Shown here one piece after another: positions 34,296 to 41,388 of a stretch of 64,000 bases of DNA. Within the stretch, counting starts at the first letter, position 1. Each line of letters begins with the position of its first letter. The notes under the pieces were generated by a model. It saw only the letters and a list, made by a program, of their open reading frames with translations. It did not search any database and was not told the origin of the DNA. A program made the position numbers and the translations under genes. The DNA comes from Nesterenkonia halotolerans (lineage in GTDB: Bacteria > Actinomycetota > Actinomycetes > Actinomycetales > Micrococcaceae), in contig NZ_JADBEE010000001.1 of the NCBI RefSeq assembly GCF_014874065.1, forward strand, positions 1,674,001 to 1,738,000. The letters are read 5' to 3'.

Positions 34296-34802
34296 TCAGA
34301 GCTGCAGGATCATGCGGGTGTTGCCCAGCGTGTTCGGCTTGACTCGGGCGAGGTCGAGGAACTCGGCGACGCCTTCATCGGGTGACCGGAGAAGCTCGGT
34401 ATAGACCTCGGGGTCCACGGTCTCCTGGTCGTTCATGATGCCGAATCCGTGGCGGGTGAAGAAGTCGACCTCGAAGGTCAGACAGAAGACGCGGCTGACG
34501 CCGAGCTGTTCGGCGCGAAGCCTCAGGTCCTGCAGCAGCGCGGAGCCCACTCCATGGCCGCGCCACCGGGAATCTGTGGCAAGGGTGCGCACCTCGGCAA
34601 GGTCCTTCCACATCACATGCAGCGCACCGAATCCGATGAGGGTGCCGTCCTGCGCCTCGGCCACCACAAATTCCTGGATGGCCTCGTAGTAGGCGACTGC
34701 CTCCTTGGGCACGAGCACCCGCTGATCGACCAGCGGCTCTGCCATCCCCATGATCGCTGAGACGTCGGCTGTGCGCGCAGGCCTGGTGATGAAGGAACCC
34801 AT
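34296..34802 (-). CDS. argA: Amino-acid N-acetyltransferase (short actinobacterial ArgA, GNAT fold)
   Basis: 168 residues of a single GNAT domain. It matches the short ArgA type of Mycobacterium tuberculosis (Rv2747) in ordered blocks: EAIQEFVVAEAQDGTLIGFGALHVMWKDLAEVRTLA, the acetyl-CoA loop SRWRGHGVGSALL, RVFCLTFEVDFFTRHGF, and the closing FLDLARVKPNTLGNTRMIL. The enzyme makes N-acetylglutamate from glutamate and acetyl-CoA, the first step of arginine synthesis. It lacks the amino-acid-kinase domain of classical ArgA, as expected for this type. The gene stands alone, convergent with the FUSC gene. Confidence 0.9.
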   Translation of the reverse strand: MGSFITRPARTADVSAIMGMAEPLVDQRVLVPKEAVAYYEAIQEFVVAEAQDGTLIGFGALHVMWKDLAEVRTLATDSRWRGHGVGSALLQDLRLRAEQLGVSRVFCLTFEVDFFTRHGFGIMNDQETVDPEVYTELLRSPDEGVAEFLDLARVKPNTLGNTRMILQL

Positions 34803-34827
34803 CTGCTCAGTCTAGGCGGCGGAACAC

Positions 34828-35541
34828 TCAGCCCTCGCTGAGGATGAACTCCTGCGGCTCCGAGCGGACTCCGCGCAGACTCACCGTGAGCTCGTAGCTG
34901 CCGGGGCCCAGCGAGCTGTCAGGCTGGGAGCAGTCCTCCGAGGAGTCTGAGCGAGGCCAGGTGAAGTTCGCGCGTTCCACCTGCCCGGGCTCCAGCTCCA
35001 CCTCGAGGTTCTCGCGAGACAGCGAGCACTCCGCCGTGGAGAAGACGGTGGCACCGGCGTGGGCGACGACGAACTCCTGCTCGGCGGTTCCGAGGTCAGC
35101 GGTGCAGGCATAGTCCGCGGTGTTCTCCACCTCCATGACGAGCATCGGCGCGAATCCGGGCGCATAGGACTCCGATCCGGTCTCAGCACGCACCAGCAGG
35201 TCACCGGAGCGGCAGCTGCCGTCCTCCGGAGCCGCTTCCTCGGACTCCTGGGGCTCCGAAGAGTCGTTCCCAGAGTCCTCCGAGTCAGGGCCTCCAGAGT
35301 CGGGGCTGGTCGGTTCACCCTCTTCGGTCTCTGAGTCTGAAGCTCCTTCATCCGCAGAGCCAGAGACGCTGGCAGGTGCGGAATCTGAGCCGGGCTCGGA
35401 CTGGTCGTCGGCGCTGAACCAGCCGAGAACAAGAAGTGTGAGCAGACCGCCGAGTGCCATCAGCAATACGGCGAGGATTCCCACGAGGATGCGACGACGC
35501 CTGTAGACCTCGGCAGACTGCCGCCTTCGCTTCGAATCCAT
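34828..35541 (-). CDS. Membrane-anchored acidic extracytoplasmic protein, unknown function
   Basis: 237 residues. A basic N-terminus (SKRRRQSAEVYRRRR) and one membrane helix at about 18-42 are followed by a long Ser/Glu/Asp/Pro linker (about 45-105) and a beta-rich outer domain with four Cys (CRSGD, YACTADLG, AECSLS, EDCSQPD) that could form two disulfides. The outer domain looks like an Ig-like fold that ends ELTVSLRGVRSEPQEFIL. Such anchored proteins are common in Micrococcaceae; no role is known to me. It ends 25 bases before the start of argA, so the two may share a transcript. Confidence 0.75.
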   Translation of the reverse strand: MDSKRRRQSAEVYRRRRILVGILAVLLMALGGLLTLLVLGWFSADDQSEPGSDSAPASVSGSADEGASDSETEEGEPTSPDSGGPDSEDSGNDSSEPQESEEAAPEDGSCRSGDLLVRAETGSESYAPGFAPMLVMEVENTADYACTADLGTAEQEFVVAHAGATVFSTAECSLSRENLEVELEPGQVERANFTWPRSDSSEDCSQPDSSLGPGSYELTVSLRGVRSEPQEFILSEG

Positions 35542-35576
35542 GGCCCCAGGTTAGCTGAGGACCCCGGTGGTGATTC

Positions 35577-36110
35577 TCAGCCGAGCAGTCGTTCGCGCAG
35601 CTCGCGCACTCGCAGGTGGATGTCGTCGCGGACCAGCTCCATGCGCTCGCGTCCTTCGATGCCGCGGTCGCTGGGCTCATCGATCTCCCAGCGCTCGAGG
35701 GTGACCCCGTCAAGCTCCTCAACAACGGCTTCGGCACCGATGACCACGACGTGCCCAGCCTCACGCATGGCTTCGGGAGTCAGCTGGGCAGGGGTCTCAC
35801 CGCCGATGTCTGCACCGATCTCCTGAAGCACCTCGGCGGAGAGCGCATTGATCTTCGAGCCGGGCTGCGTACCAGCCGAGGAGACGAGGACGGCGCCCTC
35901 CTTTCCTGCGACGGCGAGATCATGCCGGAGCAGGCCTGCAGCCATCTGGGACTTGCCGCCGTTCTTCACGCAGACGAAGAGCACCGCGGGGGTCTGGGTG
36001 CGCGCCGCAGGCTCCGCCACCGGGGCGATCTCTTCCTCTGCTCCGCGTACCGGCTGGTCGGCCGGATGGGTGGAGGCGTCCTGGCTGTTCACAGCTGCTC
36101 GCTCAGTCAC
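35577..36110 (-). CDS. Arsenate reductase of the arsenate-mycothiol transferase type
   Basis: 177 residues. After an N-terminal extension of about 40 residues comes a low-molecular-weight phosphatase fold with the loop VLFVCVKNGGKSQMAAGLL. The CVxNGGKSQ form, with Lys in place of the usual Arg, together with TLERWEIDEPSDRG and VRDDIHLRVRELR, is that of Corynebacterium glutamicum ArsC1/ArsC2, which join arsenate to mycothiol so mycoredoxin can release arsenite. The frame is open far upstream; GTG at 36110 is chosen because its GTGA overlaps the arsR stop by four bases. Acidic residues of the N-terminal extension are not part of the fold. Confidence 0.85.
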   Translation of the reverse strand: MTERAAVNSQDASTHPADQPVRGAEEEIAPVAEPAARTQTPAVLFVCVKNGGKSQMAAGLLRHDLAVAGKEGAVLVSSAGTQPGSKINALSAEVLQEIGADIGGETPAQLTPEAMREAGHVVVIGAEAVVEELDGVTLERWEIDEPSDRGIEGRERMELVRDDIHLRVRELRERLLG

Positions 36111-36445
36111 TGATCGGTCCTTTCGGTCATGGCATGGAAGAGTTCGGGCAGGGCACCCTGCACGAGAGAATAATAGGACCAGGTCCCGCGCTTCTCGCGA
36201 GAGAGGAAGCCGGCGTCGACCAGAACCTTGAGATGGTGGGACACCGTGGGCTGACCCAGGCCCAGCGGTTCGGTGAGGTCGCACACACAGGCCTCCCCCT
36301 TCTGCTCCGCGGCGATCAGCGTGAGCAGAGTGATCCGGTTCGGATCGGCGAGCGCCTTGAAGCCCACCGCCAGTTCGGCAGCCTCTTCGGGATCGATGGA
36401 GACGCGTGCCGGCGCGGTGGCCTGGCAGTCGGTCTGAGTGGTCAT
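36107..36445 (-). CDS. arsR: ArsR-family metalloregulator of the arsenic locus
   Basis: 112 residues, a winged helix-turn-helix of the ArsR/SmtB family. The metal-site segment EACVCDLTEPLGLGQPTVSHHLKVL contains the Cys pair CVC of the alpha-3 type arsenite site, and the recognition helix follows. FLSREKRGTWSYYSL forms the wing. It represses the divergent promoters until arsenite binds. ATG at 36445 has AAGGAGA seven bases before it; upstream codons in the open frame are rejected. Two short dyads lie between it and acr3. Confidence 0.93.
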   Translation of the reverse strand: MTTQTDCQATAPARVSIDPEEAAELAVGFKALADPNRITLLTLIAAEQKGEACVCDLTEPLGLGQPTVSHHLKVLVDAGFLSREKRGTWSYYSLVQGALPELFHAMTERTDQ

Positions 36446-36490
36446 GACGTCTCCTTCGATCCTGCTCGCAGCGCGGTCATACGGGATGGA

Positions 36491-36542
36491 TTGACATCCA
36501 TCGATGTTTCTGACGATACTCGGGGCATCGAAGTTTGTCGAT
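36491..36542 (+). promoter_or_regulatory. acr3 promoter with two candidate ArsR dyads
   Basis: TTGACA (36491-36496) and GATACT (36515-36520) stand 18 bases apart, a good sigma-70 promoter reading toward acr3. The first dyad ACATC-N4-GATGT (36494-36507) overlaps the -35 box. The second, ATCGA-N6-TCGAT (36527-36542), lies at the expected transcript start. Both suit steric repression by ArsR. Confidence 0.7.
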
Positions 36543-36557
36543 CTCTCCAGGAGCACC

Positions 36558-37685
36558 GTGAGCCAGTCTGCCCCACCCGTCCCGGACACCACAGCCGTGG
36601 TGGCCAAGCTCTCGCTCCTGGACCGGTTCCTTCCGGTGTGGATCCTCGCCGCCATGGGACTGGGCCTCGCACTCGGCGCCATCGTCCCCCAGGTGGGCGT
36701 GGCGATGGAATCCATGGAAGTCGCCGGAGTCTCCCTGCCCATCGCGATCGGGCTGCTGGTCATGATGTATCCCGTGCTGGCCAAGGTCCGCTACAACGAG
36801 ACCGGGCGGGTCCTGACGGACAAGAAGCTCGTGGTCACCTCTCTGCTGATCAACTGGCTGCTGGCGCCCGCGTTCATGTTCGCGCTGGCCTGGGTCTTCC
36901 TGCCGGATCTGCCGGAGTACCGGACCGGCCTGATCATCGTGGGACTCGCCCGCTGCATCGCCATGGTGCTGATCTGGAACGACCTCGCCTGCGGGGATCG
37001 CGAGGCCGCTGCCGTGCTGGTCGCGATCAACTCGGTCTTCCAGGTCTTCATGTTCGGAGTGCTGGGCTGGTTCTACCTCCAGGTGCTGCCCGGCTGGCTG
37101 GGCCTGGAGACCACCTCCGCAGAATTTTCGATCGTCGCGATCACCGTCTCGGTGCTGGTCTTCCTCGGCATACCGCTGGTCGCTGGATTCCTGACCCGCA
37201 CGCTCGGTGAACGCGCTCGCGGCCGCGAGTTCTACGAGTCCAAGGTCCTGCCGAAGATCGGTCCCTGGGCGCTCTACGGCCTGCTGTTCACCATCGTGGT
37301 GCTCTTCGCGCTGCAGGGCGAGCAGGTGTTGACCAATCCGATGGACGTGGTCCGGATCGCTCTGCCGCTGCTGGTGTACTTCGTGGTGATCTTCGGCGCC
37401 TCGATGGTCATCGGCTGGCTACTGCGGATGGGCTATGAGCGCACCACCACGCTGTCCTTCACCGCTGCCGGCAACAACTTCGAACTCGCCATCGCAGTGT
37501 CCATCGCGACCTTCGGCGCCACCAGCGGCCAGGCTCTCGCCGGCGTCGTCGGTCCGCTGATCGAGGTGCCGGTGCTCGTCGCGCTGGTCTACGTCGCACT
37601 GTGGACCCGGCGGTTCTTCACCGGTTCAGGTGTCGGTTCCCAGCGGGAGAACGCCATCGCTGGAACGCGCCCCACCACGCTCTAG
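36558..37685 (+). CDS. acr3: Arsenite efflux carrier Acr3
   Basis: 375 residues with ten membrane helices. Acr3 hallmarks are MMYPVLAKVRYNETG, the GLARCIAMVLIWNDLACGD segment containing the essential Cys in TM4, and TAAGNNFELAIAVSIATFG in TM9. It expels arsenite using the proton gradient. GTG at 36558 is chosen because AGGAG lies six bases before it and the predicted promoter's transcript start is just upstream. It is followed 84 bases later by the second arsC gene. The arrangement of regulator and one reductase on one strand, and pump and another reductase on the other, makes a complete arsenate/arsenite resistance module. Confidence 0.95.
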   Translation: MSQSAPPVPDTTAVVAKLSLLDRFLPVWILAAMGLGLALGAIVPQVGVAMESMEVAGVSLPIAIGLLVMMYPVLAKVRYNETGRVLTDKKLVVTSLLINWLLAPAFMFALAWVFLPDLPEYRTGLIIVGLARCIAMVLIWNDLACGDREAAAVLVAINSVFQVFMFGVLGWFYLQVLPGWLGLETTSAEFSIVAITVSVLVFLGIPLVAGFLTRTLGERARGREFYESKVLPKIGPWALYGLLFTIVVLFALQGEQVLTNPMDVVRIALPLLVYFVVIFGASMVIGWLLRMGYERTTTLSFTAAGNNFELAIAVSIATFGATSGQALAGVVGPLIEVPVLVALVYVALWTRRFFTGSGVGSQRENAIAGTRPTTL

Positions 37686-37768
37686 CGACCCGCTGCCCAG
37701 CCTCTGTCAGCCACCCCTCCTCGAGGGCATCCGCCGCCGAGACACGTACCCGTACCGGGAGGAACATC

Positions 37769-38179
37769 ATGAGCACCGATAGGCCCACCGTTCTGTTCGT
37801 CTGCGTCCACAACGCCGGCAGGTCGCAGATGGCCGCCGGATTCCTGCGCGAGATCGTGGGGGAAGCCGTAGAGGTTCGCTCCGGCGGCACCCAGCCGAAG
37901 GATGCGGTGAATCCGATCGCCGTGGAGGCCATGGCGGAGATCGGCATCGACATCTCGCAGAGCCTGCCCCAGAAACTCTCCGATGAGGCTGTCCAGGAGT
38001 CCGATGTGGTCATCACCATGGGCTGCGGAGATGAATGCCCCTTCTACCCGGGCAAGCGCTACGAGGACTGGACGCTCGATGACCCTGCCGGTCAGAACCT
38101 CGAGACGGTCCGCACCATCCGCGACGACATCCGCGGCCGGGTCCAAGAGCTGGTGGGCTCACTGAACGTAAAGGTCTAG
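37769..38179 (+). CDS. arsC: Arsenate reductase ArsC, low-molecular-weight phosphatase family
   Basis: 136 residues. The P-loop is VLFVCVHNAGRSQMAAGFL with both the nucleophilic Cys and the phosphate-binding Arg. ITMGCGDECPFYPGKRYEDWTLDDPAG provides extra Cys residues expected for an intramolecular disulfide relay and the general-acid Asp. This is the actinobacterial ArsC type that is also found as the C-terminal domain of fused Acr3-ArsC proteins in mycobacteria. It probably uses thioredoxin, unlike the mycothiol-type paralogue in the same locus; the difference is inferred from motifs. ATG at 37769 has GGGAGGA before it. Confidence 0.92.
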   Translation: MSTDRPTVLFVCVHNAGRSQMAAGFLREIVGEAVEVRSGGTQPKDAVNPIAVEAMAEIGIDISQSLPQKLSDEAVQESDVVITMGCGDECPFYPGKRYEDWTLDDPAGQNLETVRTIRDDIRGRVQELVGSLNVKV

Positions 38180-38228
38180 GACCTTCACGCGCCACGGGTA
38201 ATGCCGCGAGTCTCTAGACTCGAGGGCG

Positions 38229-39251
38229 ATGACATCTCCCGCCACGACCGACGACCCGGGCCCAGCTGCCCCTGGATCAGTCCCCCCAGCTGTCCCCGCC
38301 GGTGACTCTGCGACTGCACCAGCCTCGGCCCGGGCGGACATCGGATTCACCCCCGAGCCCACGCTGGTCCATGAGCGCGTGATCGACTGGTTCGAGGTCC
38401 ACGCCAGAGACCTGCCCTGGCGCGCACCCGAATGTTCTCCCTGGGGCGTCATGGTCAGCGAGGTCATGCTCCAGCAGACCCCGGTGGTGCGCGTCCTGCC
38501 GCGCTGGCAGGACTGGATGCAGCGCTGGCCCCGTCCGATCGATCTCGCCCAGGCTCCGACGGCCGAGGTGCTCACAGCATGGGACCGACTGGGCTATCCG
38601 CGCCGGGCCCTGCGCCTGCAGGCCGCAGCCCAGGCCATGGTGGAGCGACACTCCGGAGAGGTGCCCGACACCGCCGAGACGCTGCGGGAACTGCCCGGCG
38701 TGGGTGAATACACCGCCGCGGCGGTGGCCTGCTTCGCCTTCAACCAGCCCGAGGTGGTGGTGGACACCAACATTCGCCGGGTTCACGCCCGCGCCTTCAC
38801 GGGGCATGCTCTGCCCGGAAAGACCTACACCTCCGCCCAGCGCAGACTCGCCGCGGACCTGATGCCGGACACAGCGCCCGACGCCGGAGCCACTGCCTGC
38901 GCCTGGAACGCCTCGGCCATGGAGCTCGGGGCGCTGATCTGCACCGCTCGCGCCCCGCAGTGCGAGATCTGCCCGGTGGCCGACCTCTGCGCCTGGAGGG
39001 CTGCCGGTTCCCCAGCTCCCACCGAAGAGCAGCAGACCCGCGGGCAGGGCTGGGCCGGGACCGACCGGCAGGTGCGGGGAGCCATCATGGCCGTGCTGCG
39101 CACCGGAGATCCGGTGGAGCGGGATCAGCTGCTTGAGGCGCTCCCGCTTCCCGAGGCCTCACCCGAGCAGCGCTCACGCTGCCTGGATTCGCTGATCCGT
39201 GACGGGCTCGCCGCGCAGACCGGGGCCCTCGTCAGCCTGCCCGGGGCCTAG
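38229..39251 (+). CDS. mutY: A/G-specific adenine DNA glycosylase MutY
   Basis: 340 residues. The HhH-GPD core is clear: SEVMLQQTPVVRVLPRW near residue 75, the helix-hairpin-helix LPGVGEYTAAAVACFAF and the catalytic Asp in VVDTNIRRVHARAF. An Fe-S cluster loop follows with four Cys (CTARAPQCEICPVADLC, with the first in LICTA). It removes adenine mispaired with 8-oxoguanine. The C-terminal NUDIX-like recognition domain of E. coli MutY is missing; a short winged-helix-like region is there instead, as in other actinobacteria. The Ala/Pro-rich N-terminal 35 residues are not conserved, so the start may be later. Confidence 0.94.
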   Translation: MTSPATTDDPGPAAPGSVPPAVPAGDSATAPASARADIGFTPEPTLVHERVIDWFEVHARDLPWRAPECSPWGVMVSEVMLQQTPVVRVLPRWQDWMQRWPRPIDLAQAPTAEVLTAWDRLGYPRRALRLQAAAQAMVERHSGEVPDTAETLRELPGVGEYTAAAVACFAFNQPEVVVDTNIRRVHARAFTGHALPGKTYTSAQRRLAADLMPDTAPDAGATACAWNASAMELGALICTARAPQCEICPVADLCAWRAAGSPAPTEEQQTRGQGWAGTDRQVRGAIMAVLRTGDPVERDQLLEALPLPEASPEQRSRCLDSLIRDGLAAQTGALVSLPGA

Positions 39252-39293
39252 GCGACAGGCGGCTGGCCTCAGCTCGGCCCGACGTCCTTCGGT

Positions 39294-40712
39294 TCAGCCG
39301 GACTGTCCTCCGTCGAGCACCAGACTCAGCGCCTCGGAGAGGGAGCCCACCTCGCGGACCCGCATCCCCTCGGGCACCGCTTCCTTCTCGGTCCCGGTGG
39401 ACTTCCGCGGGACGATCGCGTGGGTGAAGCCCAGCCGCTGAGCCTCCTCCAACCGCTGACGCAGCCCGGGGACGGGCCGCACCTCCCCCGCGAGTCCGAC
39501 CTCACCGAAGGCCACGAAGCGATTCGGCAGCGGCTTCTCCAACGCGGCGGAGGCCACCGCCAGGGCTATGGAGAGATCCGCCGCCGGCTCGGTGATCTTG
39601 ACCCCACCGACTGTGGCCACGTAAGCCTCAGATTTCATCAGGGCGGTCAGCTTCGCCCGGCGCTGGAGCACTGCCAGCAGCATCGAGACCCGCGGCGAAT
39701 CCAGGCCGGAGACTGCACGGCGCGGCTGAGCCGCCTGGGACTCGGCCACCAGCGCCTGGACCTCAGCGGTGAGCGGGCGCCGACCCTCCAGGGTGATGGT
39801 GATGCAGGTGCCCGGAACGCGCTCGGTCATCGCCGAGACGAAGAGGCCACTGGGATCGGCGAGCGAGGTCAGCCCGTCCTCGTTGAGGTCGAAGCAGCCC
39901 ACGTCATCGGTGGGTCCGTAGCGGTTCTTCACCGCGCGGAGCAGGCGCAGCCGGGAGTGCCGATCACCCTCGAACTGGCAGACCACGTCCACCAGGTGCT
40001 CGAGCATCCGGGGTCCAGCGATGTTGCCGTCCTTGGTCACATGTCCGACCAGGATGGTGGTCATGTTCTTGCGCTTCGCGGCCTCGATCATCGAGGCGGT
40101 GACCTCGCGGATCTGCGTCACCCCACCTGCAGCGCCGTCCACCTCGGCGGAGGAGAAGGTCTGCACCGAGTCCATGATGGTCAGCTGCGGGGAGAGCTTC
40201 TCCACCTGACCCAGGGCCTGGCCGAGATCGGATTCGGCGGAGAGATAGAGCCCGTCAGAGATGGCGTCGATGCGCTCGGCGCGCTTCTTCACCTGGGCGG
40301 CCGATTCCTCTCCAGTCATGTAGAGCACCGGCGAGCTGGTGTGTGCCCGCGCCACCGCCGCAGCCACCTGCAGCAGCAGAGTGGACTTTCCCACCCCGGG
40401 TTCGCCGGCCATCAGGATCACGGCGCCGGGGACCAGGCCTCCACCCAGGACGCGGTCCAGCTCCCCGATCGAGGTGGGTCGGAACTCAGCCTCCGAGGCG
40501 TCCACCTCATGAATGACCCGCGCCGGGGTGGCGAGCTGGCTGGCCGCGGTCGTCCTGGATGTGACCTGGCCCTTCTCCTCCACCGAGCCCCAGGCCTGAC
40601 ATTCGGGGCAGCGACCGACCCATTTCACGGTCTGCCAACCACATTCGGTGCATTCGAAAGCTGGGGACCCTTTGGAGCGCGAGCTGCTCCGTGAGGCGGT
40701 GCGAGTTGCCAT
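39294..40712 (-). CDS. radA: DNA repair protein RadA
   Basis: 472 residues. The N-terminal zinc finger is FECTECGWQTVKWVGRCPEC. A RecA-like core follows with Walker A GEPGVGKST, Walker B LTIMDSVQT and the RadA-specific KNRYG motif (RAVKNRYGPTDDVG). The last 150 residues form the Lon-protease-like domain that ends near FAEVGLAGEVRPVPG-like FGEVGLAGEVRPVPGLRQRL. RadA helps branch migration in recombination. ATG at 40712 is used because the zinc finger follows 18 residues later; the open frame runs 83 codons further back without conserved sequence. It converges with mutY. Confidence 0.95.
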   Translation of the reverse strand: MATRTASRSSSRSKGSPAFECTECGWQTVKWVGRCPECQAWGSVEEKGQVTSRTTAASQLATPARVIHEVDASEAEFRPTSIGELDRVLGGGLVPGAVILMAGEPGVGKSTLLLQVAAAVARAHTSSPVLYMTGEESAAQVKKRAERIDAISDGLYLSAESDLGQALGQVEKLSPQLTIMDSVQTFSSAEVDGAAGGVTQIREVTASMIEAAKRKNMTTILVGHVTKDGNIAGPRMLEHLVDVVCQFEGDRHSRLRLLRAVKNRYGPTDDVGCFDLNEDGLTSLADPSGLFVSAMTERVPGTCITITLEGRRPLTAEVQALVAESQAAQPRRAVSGLDSPRVSMLLAVLQRRAKLTALMKSEAYVATVGGVKITEPAADLSIALAVASAALEKPLPNRFVAFGEVGLAGEVRPVPGLRQRLEEAQRLGFTHAIVPRKSTGTEKEAVPEGMRVREVGSLSEALSLVLDGGQSG

Positions 40713-40823
40713 GGACCCTACGTTACCGCCGGGCACTGACATATTCCGGCGCGCACCCTGCTCGCCCCAGGCGGACCCCGTACGATGCTCGGAGCCCCCT
40801 CCCCGCCGATTCTCAGGAGATCC

Positions 40824-41282
40824 GTGTTCCGCTCCCCCAAGATCTTCTTCCGTGTGCTGGCCTTCGCCGAGGCGGTGTCCTGGACCCTGCTCATCGGCGG
40901 GATGATCCTGCGCGCCACCAACGACCTTGACGTCGCCGTGAGCATCGGCGGAGGCATCCACGGCTTCGTATTCCTGGCCTACGGCGCCACCGCCGTGATC
41001 GTCGCGAAGAATCAGCGCTGGTCACCCGGGCCGACGACGATCGCGCTGATCAGCGCTGTCATCCCCTACGCGACCATCCCGGTGGATCTCTGGCTCGCGC
41101 GCAGCGGTCGGCTCGACGGCCCATGGCGCACCGAGGCCACCGCCGATCCCAGAGATCACAGCTGGCATGACCGCGCGCTGCGAGTGCTGCTGCAGAAGCC
41201 AGCACTGATAGGCGGGGCGCTGGCCGGCGTCGTCGTCCTGGTCTTTGTGGCGCTGCTGGTGATCGGCCCGCCCGGCTCCTGA
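40824..41282 (+). CDS. DUF3817 membrane protein
   Basis: 152 residues with four membrane helices. The DUF3817 start FFRVLAFAEAVSWTLLIGGMILR and the IHGFVFLAYGATAVIVA segment are typical. Function is unknown; some actinobacterial members are encoded by guaA. GTG at 40824 is preferred to the ATG at 40785 because AGGAGATCC lies directly before it and the protein then begins MFRSPKIFFRV. The gene is divergent from radA and convergent with clpC. Confidence 0.85.
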   Translation: MFRSPKIFFRVLAFAEAVSWTLLIGGMILRATNDLDVAVSIGGGIHGFVFLAYGATAVIVAKNQRWSPGPTTIALISAVIPYATIPVDLWLARSGRLDGPWRTEATADPRDHSWHDRALRVLLQKPALIGGALAGVVVLVFVALLVIGPPGS

Positions 41283-41317
41283 GCTGCCCCTACGTCAGTG
41301 GGGCAGGACCGCAGAGA

Positions 41318-41360
41318 TGAGTGAAGCGCCGCCGGAAGATTCCGACGGCGCTCCACTCAC
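41318..41360. terminator. Imperfect hairpin between DUF3817 gene and clpC
   Basis: TGAGTG-A-GCGCCGCCGGAA can fold with its near complement TTCCGACGGCGCTCCACTCA, with two mismatches. It lies between two converging genes and could end both. No T run is visible. Confidence 0.55.
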
Positions 41361-41388
41361 GTGGACCGCAAGGGCCCGGCTGCGCTGA

